Assembly: GCF_900103665.1 (NCBI RefSeq)
Contig: NZ_FNGY01000017.1
Location: 82,755-146,754 of the forward strand
Source of the DNA: Pedobacter steynii
Lineage (GTDB): Bacteria > Bacteroidota > Bacteroidia > Sphingobacteriales > Sphingobacteriaceae
Direction of reading: 5' to 3'
Length of the DNA stretch: 64,000 nucleotides
Under the pieces are notes generated by a model. That model saw nothing but the letters and a program-made list of their open reading frames with translations. It ran no database searches and was not told the DNA's origin. The position numbers were made by a program, and so were the translations under genes. Positions 53,107-61,790 of this stretch are shown here, piece after piece (the stretch's first letter is position 1; each line of letters opens with the position of its first letter).

Positions 53107-54669
53107 ATGGAAATAGTAGGAATAATTGGATATGTACTTGCCGGCCTGGTGGTTGGCGTTTTAGTAGGCAGATACCTGCTGCGAGGGCTGCTTAAAAAGC
53201 AGGAGATTGCAGCACAGACCAAGGTAAAAAAGATGCTCAAAGATGCAGAAAGCAAAGCTGATATTTTAAAGAAAGACAGGTTGCTGGAAGCTAAAGAGAA
53301 GTTTTTACAGATGAAATCTGAGCATGAGCAGGAAGTAAATACAAAGAACAACCAGATCAACCAACGTGAAAACGCAATGAAACAGAAAGAACAATCTGTA
53401 AATCAGCGTTTGGAAAACATGAACCGCAAGGAACAGGAACTTGACAATCATAAAAAGAACCTGGAAAAACAAACAGATGTTGCGATTAAGAAACAGGAAG
53501 AAGTAGACCTGTTGAAAAATCAGCATGTGAAGCAGTTGGAAACCATTGCGGGATTAAGTGCGGAAGAAGCAAAGAATCAGCTGGTAGAAAACATGAAACA
53601 GGAAGCCCGTACTCAGGCAATGATCCAGGTAAAGGACATTGTAGATGAGGCGAAACTGACTGCAACTAAAGAAGCTAAAAAGGTCGTGATTCAAACGATA
53701 CAGCGTACTGCTGTAGAGGCGGCGATTGAAAATACTGTCTCTATCTTCCATATCGAAAGTGATGAGATCAAAGGACGTGTAATTGGTAGAGAAGGACGTA
53801 ACATCCGTGCTTTGGAAGCTGCTACAGGAATTGAGATCATTGTGGATGATACCCCGGAAGCGATCATCTTATCAGGTTTTGACCCGGTAAGAAGAGAGAT
53901 TGCCCGTTTGGCATTACACCGTTTGGTAACGGATGGCAGGATTCACCCGGCCCGTATCGAAGAGGTGGTGGCTAAAACAAAAAAACAAATCGAAGACGAG
54001 ATCGTAGAGATCGGAGAACGTACGGTAATTGACCTTGGGATTCATGGTTTACACCCCGAACTGATCAGAATGGTTGGACGTATGCGCTACCGTTCTTCTT
54101 ACGGACAGAATTTATTACATCACTCACGTGAGGTGGCAAACTTCTGCGCAACGATGGCTGCAGAGCTTGGCTTGAATGCTAAAATGGCGAAACGTGCGGG
54201 ATTATTACACGATATAGGTAAAGTACCTGATGATAACCCGGAATTGCCACACGCAATCTTAGGAATGCAACTGGCAGAGAAATATAAGGAACATCCTGAA
54301 ATCTGTAATGCAATTGGTGCTCACCATGACGAGATCGAGATGACTTCCATGATTTCACCAATCGTTCAGGCTTGTGATGCGATCTCCGGCGCGCGTCCAG
54401 GTGCCCGTCGTGAGGTAGTGGAAAGCTATATTAAACGATTGAAAGAACTGGAAGAACTGGCGCTTTCTTATCCTGGTGTAGAGAAAACCTTTGCGATTCA
54501 GGCTGGTAGAGAGCTAAGGGTAGTGGTAGAGAGTGAAAGGGTAACCGATCAGCAGGCAGAACTATTGGCCGCTGATATTTCTAACCGTATCCAGACAGAA
54601 ATGACCTATCCTGGTCAGATCAAAGTAACAGTAATCAGGGAAACCAGATCTGTTTCTTTTGCAAAATAA
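53107..54669 (+). CDS. rny: Ribonuclease Y
   Basis: A 520-residue membrane-anchored endoribonuclease that starts mRNA decay. It has an N-terminal membrane helix (VGIIGYVLAGLVVGVLVGRYL), a long coiled coil (about 30-200), a KH domain (VIGREGRNIRALEAATGIEI, about 223-242) and an HD domain with the metal-binding AGLLHDIGKVPDD and GAHHDEIE. Length matches the family. The 5' gap holds the 6S candidate. Confidence 0.97.
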   Translation: MEIVGIIGYVLAGLVVGVLVGRYLLRGLLKKQEIAAQTKVKKMLKDAESKADILKKDRLLEAKEKFLQMKSEHEQEVNTKNNQINQRENAMKQKEQSVNQRLENMNRKEQELDNHKKNLEKQTDVAIKKQEEVDLLKNQHVKQLETIAGLSAEEAKNQLVENMKQEARTQAMIQVKDIVDEAKLTATKEAKKVVIQTIQRTAVEAAIENTVSIFHIESDEIKGRVIGREGRNIRALEAATGIEIIVDDTPEAIILSGFDPVRREIARLALHRLVTDGRIHPARIEEVVAKTKKQIEDEIVEIGERTVIDLGIHGLHPELIRMVGRMRYRSSYGQNLLHHSREVANFCATMAAELGLNAKMAKRAGLLHDIGKVPDDNPELPHAILGMQLAEKYKEHPEICNAIGAHHDEIEMTSMISPIVQACDAISGARPGARREVVESYIKRLKELEELALSYPGVEKTFAIQAGRELRVVVESERVTDQQAELLAADISNRIQTEMTYPGQIKVTVIRETRSVSFAK

Positions 54670-54710
54670 AAAATCGGCCTGATCATCAGGGCCTGCGAAT
54701 ATTTAAATGG

Positions 54711-54736
54711 AAAGCGACGGATTTATCTGTCGCTTT
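54711..54736 (+). terminator. Terminator after rny
   Basis: AAAGCGACGGA and TCTGTCGCTTT pair over about 11 bases with one mismatch and a four-base loop, followed by CTTTATTTTT. It lies 42 bases after the rny stop. An upstream in-frame start for the next gene would fall in it, which supports the later start at 54791. Confidence 0.7.
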
Positions 54737-54790
54737 CTTTATTTTTACAGAAATCCTGTTCTTTCCGGAACAGGGACATTAAAAAGCGAT

Positions 54791-55297
54791 ATGAAGACGA
54801 AACCAGCAGAGAAAAGCAAAGCCGATGTTCTTTTTGATCAATATGCAGAAAGCCATCAAAATCACTCCAATGAAATGATCCATTGGGTATGTGTTCCATT
54901 AATTGTTTTCAGCTTACTTGGACTGGTTTGGGCGATCCCCTTTCCTCATCTAACCTTCCTTGGAAAATACAATGGCTACATGAACTGGGCTTCATTTCTG
55001 ATCGCTTTCTCTGTTTATTACTATTATAAGCTTTCGCCGGTGATGTCTTACCTGATGCTCCTGCTGATCTTTCTGATGTCTATGGGAATTGTACAGCTGG
55101 AGAAATGGCAACTGGCTGGCGGACCGGCATTATGGCTGGTTTGTGCGGTGATTTTTGTAGCGGCCTGGATCGGACAATTTATCGGTCATAAAATCGAAGG
55201 AAAGAAACCCTCATTTTTAGAAGATGTTAAGTTTTTGTTAATCGGCCCTATTTGGTTATTGCACTTTATATGCAGAAAAGTGGGCTTAAAATATTGA
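54791..55297 (+). CDS. Mpo1-like (DUF962) membrane protein
   Basis: A 168-residue protein from the ATG at 54791 (MKTKPAEKSKADVLFDQYAE). It has the DUF962/Mpo1 signature: FDQYAESHQNHSNEMIHWVCVP with the conserved H-x3-N and the following His, then four membrane helices, and AWIGQFIGHKIEGKKPSFLEDVKFLLIGP with the GHxxEGxxP motif. Yeast Mpo1 is a dioxygenase in fatty-acid alpha-oxidation of phytosphingosine; the bacterial role is likely similar but unproven. Bacteroidota of this family make sphingolipids, which fits. Confidence 0.88.
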   Translation: MKTKPAEKSKADVLFDQYAESHQNHSNEMIHWVCVPLIVFSLLGLVWAIPFPHLTFLGKYNGYMNWASFLIAFSVYYYYKLSPVMSYLMLLLIFLMSMGIVQLEKWQLAGGPALWLVCAVIFVAAWIGQFIGHKIEGKKPSFLEDVKFLLIGPIWLLHFICRKVGLKY

Positions 55298-55320
55298 GTC
55301 AAACCCCATTTAATATTAGG

Positions 55321-55387
55321 TTAACATTGTGATAAAGGAATGGTAATGTCCGGCTAACATAGGGCTAACATTGTGGTAATAGCTTTG
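55321..55387 (+). promoter_or_regulatory. PhoB-box-like repeat array and promoter of TonB receptor gene
   Basis: Five consecutive 7-mers occur exactly every 11 bases: TTAACAT (55321), ATAAAGG (55332), GTAATGT (55343), CTAACAT (55354) and CTAACAT (55365); each has TAA at positions 2-4. After eight bases comes TAGCTTTG (55380-55387), a full -7 match. There is no -33 box. This is the geometry of PhoB/OmpR-family activator sites, in which repeats replace the upstream promoter box. The predicted transcript starts near 55390, before the TTG start at 55412. Confidence 0.65.
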
Positions 55388-55411
55388 CCTGAAATAAAAA
55401 ACAGGGAAAAA

Positions 55412-58264
55412 TTGAAATCACAACTAAATCTCAAGAAGGCAATTATTACAGTTTTATTCGTAATTATTGGCGTAACCGTATTTGCTCAAACCGGCAAAAT
55501 TTCTGGTAAAATTTCTGATAAAAAGACTGGTGAAACACTGATTGGTGTTACGGTAAGGATTAAAGATACAAAGAATGGTGCATCAACCGACGTAGAGGGT
55601 AGATATATTATTCCTGGATTGAACACTGGGAAATATACCATCGAAGTTTCTTATGTAGGCTATGCCACTAAGAATATTACAGACGTAGAGGTTAAAAATG
55701 GCAGTTCTACAACTGTAGACCTGGTGATGGAAGAAGGCGGCTCACAAAGGTTGAACGAGGTAGTTATTACAGCCAATGTAAAACAAGAGAGTGTAAATGC
55801 GCTATATGCACAACAAAAGAATAGTGCCGGGATATCGGACGGTATTTCTGCCGAAATTATTAAGAGATCTCCAGATAGAAATACCGGAGAGGTTTTAAAG
55901 CGGGTGAGTGGCGCAAGTATTCAGGATAATAAATTTGTTATTGTCAGAGGTTTAAATGACCGTTATAATACAGCGCTTTTAAATAACTCACCATTACCGA
56001 GTTCAGAACCGGATAGAAAAGCATTTTCATTTGATGTGATCCCATCTAATTTAATTGATGCCGTTGTCATCAATAAAACGTCAACTCCGGATCTGCCTGG
56101 TGATTTTGCCGGCGGTGCTGTTCAAATCAAAACAAAAGATTTTCCAGCTACAAAGACATTTGAAGTAAACTATAGCACAGGTTTTAATACGATATCCACC
56201 TTTTCTGATTTTTACGGAGAGAAGAAACAAGATCTTGAATTTTTGGGTATAGGATCTTCATCCAGAGATTTGCCATCTTCATTCCCTTCAACCAAGAGCA
56301 GATTTGAGTCATTGCCTGTAAAAGACAGAGTAAGATTGACTAAAAAATTTGATAATAATTTTGGTGTAGCTGATTTAGGTAAGGCCTTACCTACTCAGAG
56401 TTTACAATTGATTTTTGGAAATGCGTACGTGTTTGAAAATGACAGTAAACTAGGGTTGATCGCTTCTGCAACTTATAGTAATGCCTCGACCATATCAAAG
56501 GAGTTGAGAAATGATTTTGGTGAACCAGATATAGCTACTGGAAAGTCCCCTCGTCTATTTGGTTATACAGACGATTTCTTTAATAACAGAACATCATTGG
56601 ATGCCTTGGCTAACGTTTCGTATTCCTTCGGAAACAATAAGTTCTCCCTTAAAAACATATTGAAGCAATCTTTCGACAATAACTACATGAGAAGGTCAGG
56701 GACTAATGAAGATATAAATCAGGCGCGCAAGGTCTCTCAGATTGAAGTTACAGAAAAGTTTATGATCAACTCTGTTTTAGAAGGAGATCATGTTATTGGT
56801 AAGAATAAATCAAAACTGAACTGGAACCTGGCTTATACCAGTATGAGTAATGACCAGCCGGACATGCGCAGTATGATTTATGCAAAAGATCTTGTCGATA
56901 TTGATAACGATGCCATTCCTTATCAGGCTGGGGTTCCATCGATAGCAAGTCCATCTTCATCCGGACGTTTTTATAGTGAATTGAATGATCGTGTATATTC
57001 CGGGGCCTTGAACTATTCCTTGCCATTTAACTGGCTTGATGCTTCTCAGTTAGTGAAAGTAGGGGTGTTTAAACAATATAAAGATCGCGGGATGAAAGCA
57101 AGAACATTTGGATATCGCACAAGTACATCGAATGTAGATCTGTCTCAGCCTATAGATAAGATTTTTGCTGATGAGAATATTGCAGCAGATCGTATATATA
57201 TATCAGAAACTACTGCACCATCGAATCAGTATGACGCTACAGGAGATTTAAATGGTGGATACGCAATGATGAATGCGGTATTACTGGATAAACTAAAAGC
57301 TACTTTTGGAGTTCGGGTTGAGAATTACATTGAGAAACTGAATGCTGTTGACAATAGTGGCAGCCCTGTAAAGGTAAGCAACAATTATCTCGATATTTTA
57401 CCTTCTGTGAATTTGACTTATGCGCTTACGGAAAAGGCAAATTTAAGAATGAGTTATTCTAATACTGTTGCCCGTGCGCAGTTTAGAGAGTTAGCACCAT
57501 TCACTTTTTATGACTTCAAGCTTCAGGTCGTAACAATTGGTAATTCTGATTTGAAACGTACTCAAATTAATAATTTTGATTTAAGGTATGAGTTTTACCC
57601 TGCGGCAGGACAAATGATTTCCGTTTCGAGTTTCTATAAGAAGTTTAAAAACACGATAGAGACCGGTTATCTTGCAGGTAGTAATGCCGCAGCTAAATCG
57701 CTGACTTATATCAACGCTCCAGATGCTAATTTGTATGGACTGGAGTTGGAATTGCGCCAGAGTTTGTCAGTACTGAATGAATCCTCGGAGTTTTTAAAGA
57801 GCCTGACCTTAAGTGGAAACGTTGCCATTATGAAGTCTGAAGTTCAGTTGGGAGGAAAACAGGTTAACATTGAAAACAAAAGACAGATGCAAGGTCAATC
57901 TCCATATATTATCAATACTGGTCTGCAGTATGCAAAATCTGACTGGCAGGCAAGTGTATTGTATAACAGAATCGGTCGTAGGATCTCGATTGTAGGTTTT
58001 GGTCAATATGAAAATGGAGTATTCAGGAGTGATTATCCGAATATCTATGAGGCACCTAGAAACATTGTGGATTTCCAGGTTTCGAAAAAAGTACTTAAGT
58101 CTAAGGGAGAAATTAAGCTTAATGTGAGCAATATTCTGGACAGTGATGCAAGGTTCTATCAGGATGTAAATGGCGATAAATCTTACACTAAGGTTGGTGA
58201 TCAATTGATCAATTCGGTTAATTATGGCAGAACGTTTTCTTTATCACTTGGCTACAAATTTTAG
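55412..58264 (+). CDS. TonB-dependent outer-membrane receptor with carboxypeptidase-like domain
   Basis: A receptor of about 950 residues. I choose TTG at 55412 (MKSQLNLKKAIITVLFVIIG, cleaved after FAQ) because the other candidate, GTG at 55373, lies upstream of the predicted transcription start. In order: CarboxypepD_reg-like domain (GKISGKISDKKTGETLIGVT), plug with LNEVVITANVKQESVNALYA, RNTGEVLKRVSGASIQDNKF, VIVRGLNDRYNTALLNNSPL and GDFAGGAVQIKTKDFPATK, and a barrel ending in YGRTFSLSLGYKF. It lacks the SusC hallmark and has no SusD partner; its partner is probably the lipoprotein encoded 86 bases downstream. The promoter suggests PhoB-like control, hence possibly phosphate or phosphorylated-compound uptake. 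Confidence 0.92.
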   Translation: MKSQLNLKKAIITVLFVIIGVTVFAQTGKISGKISDKKTGETLIGVTVRIKDTKNGASTDVEGRYIIPGLNTGKYTIEVSYVGYATKNITDVEVKNGSSTTVDLVMEEGGSQRLNEVVITANVKQESVNALYAQQKNSAGISDGISAEIIKRSPDRNTGEVLKRVSGASIQDNKFVIVRGLNDRYNTALLNNSPLPSSEPDRKAFSFDVIPSNLIDAVVINKTSTPDLPGDFAGGAVQIKTKDFPATKTFEVNYSTGFNTISTFSDFYGEKKQDLEFLGIGSSSRDLPSSFPSTKSRFESLPVKDRVRLTKKFDNNFGVADLGKALPTQSLQLIFGNAYVFENDSKLGLIASATYSNASTISKELRNDFGEPDIATGKSPRLFGYTDDFFNNRTSLDALANVSYSFGNNKFSLKNILKQSFDNNYMRRSGTNEDINQARKVSQIEVTEKFMINSVLEGDHVIGKNKSKLNWNLAYTSMSNDQPDMRSMIYAKDLVDIDNDAIPYQAGVPSIASPSSSGRFYSELNDRVYSGALNYSLPFNWLDASQLVKVGVFKQYKDRGMKARTFGYRTSTSNVDLSQPIDKIFADENIAADRIYISETTAPSNQYDATGDLNGGYAMMNAVLLDKLKATFGVRVENYIEKLNAVDNSGSPVKVSNNYLDILPSVNLTYALTEKANLRMSYSNTVARAQFRELAPFTFYDFKLQVVTIGNSDLKRTQINNFDLRYEFYPAAGQMISVSSFYKKFKNTIETGYLAGSNAAAKSLTYINAPDANLYGLELELRQSLSVLNESSEFLKSLTLSGNVAIMKSEVQLGGKQVNIENKRQMQGQSPYIINTGLQYAKSDWQASVLYNRIGRRISIVGFGQYENGVFRSDYPNIYEAPRNIVDFQVSKKVLKSKGEIKLNVSNILDSDARFYQDVNGDKSYTKVGDQLINSVNYGRTFSLSLGYKF

Positions 58265-58293
58265 AACTGACATTTAAGTTAACTTATTGATAA

Positions 58294-58323
58294 CAGGAGG
58301 TTTAATTCAATTTAACCTTCCTG
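58294..58323 (+). terminator. Hairpin between TonB receptor and lipoprotein genes
   Basis: CAGGAGGTT and AACCTTCCTG pair with one bulge around an 11-base loop, followed by CTTTACTTTTA. It may partly terminate or protect the receptor message so that the lipoprotein is made at a different level. Confidence 0.45.
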
Positions 58324-58350
58324 CTTTACTTTTACACTCAAACAAATACA

Positions 58351-59724
58351 ATGATTATGAATTTCAAAAGAAATAATTTTTATCTCTCTGTGCTTTTTAT
58401 GGCTGTTTTGAGCATGTCAGCATGTAAGAAGGATTCAAAAAAAGAAGATGAAGAAATTGTAGACAAAGAGCAGGTTGTTCTTAAAGGTCAAATTACAACG
58501 GCAGTGAAGTTGGATGCATCTAAGATATATCTGTTAAGTGGTTTTGTCCGTGTGATGGATGGAGCTTCTATTGAAATCCCTGCGGGAACTGTGATTAAAG
58601 GTGAAATTGCATCAAATGCTGCTTTAATTATTGAAAGAGGTGCAAAAATTACGGCCAACGGTACTGCTTCAAACCCAATTATTTTCACTTCAGCAAGACC
58701 TGAAGGACAAAGAGAGACAGGTGATTGGGCTGGTGTAATTATTTGTGGTAAATCTACAGTAAATGTTGCTGGTGGTGAAGCGCAATATGAAAATGGAGCT
58801 TTAGGTGTTGATGTCGCAAAATACGGTGGAAGTGTTCCAGCTGATAACTCCGGGTCTTTTTCGTATGTAAGAATTGAATATGCAGGATATGCAGTTCAGC
58901 CAGATAAGGAAATTAACGGCCTAACGCTTTGTGGCGTAGGTTCCGGAACTGCAGTTAATCATGTTCAGGTATCTTATGGTGGTGATGACTCTTTCGAATT
59001 CTTTGGTGGTACCGTTAATGCAACTCACCTAATCGCTTATAGAGGTGTTGACGATGATTTCGATTTTGACCAAGGTTACAGTGGTAAAATTCAATATGGT
59101 ATTTCTATTAAAGATCCTGCTGCTGCTGATAAAATAGGTGTGTCAAGAGGTATCGAATTAGAGAATAAAGGAACACCGGCTAATTCAGTTTATACACGTC
59201 CGGTTTTGTCTAACTTTACCTTCATTGGTCCTGGAGCTCAAAGCAATGTATTGACATTTCATGGTGCTGGAATCCATTACGGACAAAATAGCAGAATGGT
59301 GTTGGCAAACTCTATTATCGTTAACGCTAGATTGGCTGCAGTAGAATTCAATACTGATTTCCCTGCTGCTGAATTGAAAGCAGGAAGATCATTGTTTACA
59401 AACAACCTTGTTTTTGGTAACGCAGGTAGTTATTCTCTAAATACCAATGTGACTTCTTTTGCTGATCTTGCAGCTTTGACTACATTCTTAACTGCGCAAG
59501 GTAATGTAACACTAAATAGTGCTGCTGCTGCTGGAATCACCAGCCTTGCATTAGACGCTCCAAACTTACTTTTGACATCTAGCTCTCCGGCATTGGGAAA
59601 AGCTAGCTTTACTGGAGACCTTGCCGCTGGATTTACTGCTGAAACCTTTGTAGGCGCAATGGGAACTTCTGGTAACTGGGCAACGGGATGGGTAAACTGG
59701 ACTCCTAATGTAACTGTTTACTAG
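58351..59724 (+). CDS. Surface lipoprotein with repetitive beta-helix-like fold
   Basis: A 457-residue lipoprotein; the second Met (58357, MNFKRNNFYLSVLFMAVLSM) is an equally good start, and the lipobox is SMSAC. The mature protein looks like a right-handed beta-helix: VVLKGQITTAVKLDASKIYL, GASIEIPAGTVIKGEIASNA, ALIIERGAKITANGTASNPI, then GDWAGVIICGKSTVNVAGG. Runs of asparagine, glycine and small residues continue to the end, WATGWVNWTPNVTVY. Such proteins are often encoded after TonB receptors of this type and may serve as their surface substrate-binding partner. Function unproven. A broken second copy of its C-terminus lies 300 bases downstream. Confidence 0.8.
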   Translation: MIMNFKRNNFYLSVLFMAVLSMSACKKDSKKEDEEIVDKEQVVLKGQITTAVKLDASKIYLLSGFVRVMDGASIEIPAGTVIKGEIASNAALIIERGAKITANGTASNPIIFTSARPEGQRETGDWAGVIICGKSTVNVAGGEAQYENGALGVDVAKYGGSVPADNSGSFSYVRIEYAGYAVQPDKEINGLTLCGVGSGTAVNHVQVSYGGDDSFEFFGGTVNATHLIAYRGVDDDFDFDQGYSGKIQYGISIKDPAAADKIGVSRGIELENKGTPANSVYTRPVLSNFTFIGPGAQSNVLTFHGAGIHYGQNSRMVLANSIIVNARLAAVEFNTDFPAAELKAGRSLFTNNLVFGNAGSYSLNTNVTSFADLAALTTFLTAQGNVTLNSAAAAGITSLALDAPNLLLTSSSPALGKASFTGDLAAGFTAETFVGAMGTSGNWATGWVNWTPNVTVY

Positions 59725-59738
59725 ATTTTACTCTTTAT

Positions 59739-59789
59739 AAAAAAGCAAAAGGCTGTTCGTTGGATCAACGAACAGCCTTTTGCTTTTTT
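59739..59789 (+). terminator. Strong Rho-independent terminator after lipoprotein gene
   Basis: A perfect 24-base stem with a three-base loop starts 14 bases after the stop. The 3' arm ends in a run of six T. It is the strongest hairpin seen in the window. Confidence 0.9.
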
Positions 59790-60011
59790 ATCTATATGTT
59801 CGATTCTCTTTGTTTGCCATTTGACTATTGAAATCAATAAAGATCTTATCCTGGCTAAACAGCCGCAAGAGAATTCTTTAGGAATACTTACCTTAGTTCG
59901 TATTAAAGGTCGTTAAACTTAATTTCCAATTAATTAGAACCTAGTGGTGGATGTGTGTTCTACAGGTTCTTTTGCAAGTTCAGGCGGAAATTTTGCCGGT
60001 ACTTACTAGAT
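59790..60011. other. AT-rich spacer with degraded coding traces
   Basis: This stretch between the terminator and the pseudogene tail holds no intact gene. A short frame at about 59964-60008 reads TGSFASSGGNFAGTY and stops, possibly another piece of the decayed lipoprotein copy. No promoter or hairpin is seen. Confidence 0.4.
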
Positions 60012-60116
60012 TTGACTAATTCATTCTTTACTGCTGTTACATACAAAGGAGCATTCGGTACAAACGACTGGACTACTGGTTTGGCAAACTGGAATAGCCA
60101 GACTAAAGCTTACTAG
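60012..60116 (+). pseudogene. C-terminal remnant of a second copy of the lipoprotein family
   Basis: A 34-codon frame ends FFTAVTYKGAFGTNDWTTGL and ANWNSQTKAY before a stop. It aligns with the end of the intact lipoprotein, FTAETFVGAMGTSGNWATGW and VNWTPNVTVY: shared F-T-A, G-A-x-G-T-x-x-x-W-x-T-G and NW at the same spacing. Nothing upstream continues the frame, and stops occur in all frames. It is followed by its own strong terminator at 60132. So a tandem paralogue existed here and has been lost except for its tail. Confidence 0.75.
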
Positions 60117-60131
60117 GCTATAATTCTAAAA

Positions 60132-60177
60132 AAAAAAGGAAGGGACTTGTGATCAATCACAAATCCCTTCCTTTTTT
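60132..60177 (+). terminator. Strong terminator after the pseudogene
   Basis: Two 22-base arms with one mismatch and a two-base loop, the 3' arm ending in TTTTTT. It lies 16 bases after the stop of the lipoprotein remnant, the same placement as after the intact gene, which supports the duplication reading. Confidence 0.85.
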
Positions 60178-60332
60178 AATTAATATTTAGACGCTATCTT
60201 TCATTTATTGCAATAGGATATATTTCAGATTTATTAGTGAGAAAACATATCGCGTTTTATGCCTTCGCTGTACAATAAATTGTAGGGAAAGGAGCTGTTA
60301 GATAGACTGTAAGTATGTGAAAGGTTAGAGTC

Positions 60333-60376
60333 TTAATTTTTAATTAACGATAGTTTAATAATAGAGATTTATTTTG
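60333..60376 (+). promoter_or_regulatory. PhoB-box-like repeat array upstream of metallopeptidase gene
   Basis: Three 7-mers every 11 bases, TTAATTT (60333), TTAACGA (60344) and TTAATAA (60355), are followed after seven bases by TTATTTTG (60369-60376), one mismatch from the -7 consensus. The region is AT-rich, so chance matches of TTAA are possible; the constant spacing and the downstream element make it worth listing. The gene start is at 60392. Confidence 0.4.
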
Positions 60377-60391
60377 ATTGAAATATATTTT

Positions 60392-61657
60392 ATGAAAAAA
60401 AATAACGCTTTTTTAGAGAAATCAGCTTTCCTGTTGTTTGCTGTTATCATGATCATCTCATCATGTAAGAAAAATCAGGTCAATAATGAAATTGGAGAGA
60501 ACAACAAAAAGGACGAGAAGCTTTATGCTGTCCTTTTACAAAATGGGGTTAAAGCTGAAAGCATAGTAAGCCTAGACGGATATTACCTTGTAGAAGGCGA
60601 TTTACTATTCAAAAAAAATGGAACAGATTTGATTAGGGCCGCAGCTTACTTTCAGGAGATCAAAGAAAATGATAAGGTAATAGTTTTACCGAGAAAGTCT
60701 CAAGTAGCGGGTAAAGTTTCAGTACTTAGAGATAATGATCATAAGATTTCGCAATGGAAGACTCCTGGAATTGTGTCTAGTGAAAATATAGAAACAATTT
60801 CGATTAGTCGATCTTCGGATTTGACTTCTTGGATGACGGCAATTGATAATGCCGCGGAGGCCCTGGCGTCAATTTCTGATAGTAAACTGAATTTCTATTT
60901 TATTACACCAAATGAATTGCCAAATTCAAATTTATATACAGATATTCTTATTCGCAGTGATAGTAATATTTTACCAAATGACGTTATTGCTGCGGCTGGT
61001 TTCCCGTCCAACGATAAGCCCTATTTTGAGGTATTGGTAAATCTTGACTTCCTTAATAATTATTCCGTATCAGAATCACAAAAAAAATACAATATTGTTC
61101 ATGAGATTGGGCATTGTATTGGTTTGAGGCACTCTAATTGGCAAAATCTAGGTGAGCCTCAAATTGGCGCAATTTTAATTCCTGGGACACCTTCTGCAGA
61201 TGCTGGTTCTGTCATGAATGGAGGGACAGCTCTGAATAGTTGGAATGGATTCTCTAGCTATGATGTTGTGGCTATTAATAATTTATATCCTTTCTCTACT
61301 TATGATAAATGGTTAACTTCACCTGAAAGTAAATACAAGAGCTTTGCCTCCAATAATAATTTTTGGCATGGAACTGCAATTTTTGTTGGTGAGAGCGCTG
61401 AATTTGAAATCAAATGGAATAGCAATCTGGTACCAACCGAAACTGTATCTCTGCAATTGTATCAGTACGGCCAGTTTAAAGCTGTGATTGCAAATAATAT
61501 CCCAAATAATGGCTCGTATTATTTTAATGGGTCTTCTATTATTCCTTACCAGAATAGCCCGAGATTTATCGGACAGTATCAAGTCAAGATTGTCTCTGAT
61601 GAAAACCCATCAATAACTGATAAAACATCCTTGTTTAAATTGATTTTTAGCGAATAG
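60392..61657 (+). CDS. Lipoprotein zinc metallopeptidase (HEIGH, M57 family)
   Basis: A 421-residue lipoprotein from the ATG at 60392 (MKKNNAFLEKSAFLLFAVIM, lipobox SSC). The zinc motif HEIGHCIGLRH (H237, E238, H241, H247) is the hallmark of the dual-action HEIGH metallopeptidases of Bacteroidota. A pro-region-like N-terminal part and a C-terminal beta-sandwich (about 320-421, SAEFEIKWNSNLVPTETVSL and GQYQVKIVSDENPS) flank the catalytic domain. Likely active outside the cytoplasm. The upstream 11-base repeats suggest it is coregulated with the TonB receptor at 55412. Confidence 0.88.
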   Translation: MKKNNAFLEKSAFLLFAVIMIISSCKKNQVNNEIGENNKKDEKLYAVLLQNGVKAESIVSLDGYYLVEGDLLFKKNGTDLIRAAAYFQEIKENDKVIVLPRKSQVAGKVSVLRDNDHKISQWKTPGIVSSENIETISISRSSDLTSWMTAIDNAAEALASISDSKLNFYFITPNELPNSNLYTDILIRSDSNILPNDVIAAAGFPSNDKPYFEVLVNLDFLNNYSVSESQKKYNIVHEIGHCIGLRHSNWQNLGEPQIGAILIPGTPSADAGSVMNGGTALNSWNGFSSYDVVAINNLYPFSTYDKWLTSPESKYKSFASNNNFWHGTAIFVGESAEFEIKWNSNLVPTETVSLQLYQYGQFKAVIANNIPNNGSYYFNGSSIIPYQNSPRFIGQYQVKIVSDENPSITDKTSLFKLIFSE

Positions 61658-61742
61658 ATTTTGGTTCTATCCACGTGGTTGAGGAGGATTTCCTTTAGGA
61701 ACGGATTGATGAGCTTTACTTTTCGTGTTAAGAATGGTTATC

Positions 61743-61787
61743 GTAATGGATAATTAACAAGCCCTTAATATACTGACATTACCTTTG
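61743..61787 (+). promoter_or_regulatory. PhoB-box-like repeat array and promoter of a putative small RNA
   Basis: GTAATGG (61743), TTAACAA (61754) and TTAATAT (61765) lie every 11 bases. Exactly eight bases later comes TACCTTTG (61780-61787), a full -7 match. Spacing and element order are the same as at 55321-55387. No -33 box. The next coding gene is 300 bases away, beyond a strong terminator, so the promoter appears to serve a short non-coding transcript. Confidence 0.55.
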
Positions 61788-61790
61788 TGT

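Noticed and set aside
58267..58305. Repeat-like words CTGACAT, GTTAACT and GATAACA before the lipoprotein gene at 58351
   Set aside because: They show 11-base steps, but no -7 element follows at 7-9 bases and they overlap a hairpin; the gene is better explained as cotranscribed with the TonB receptor.
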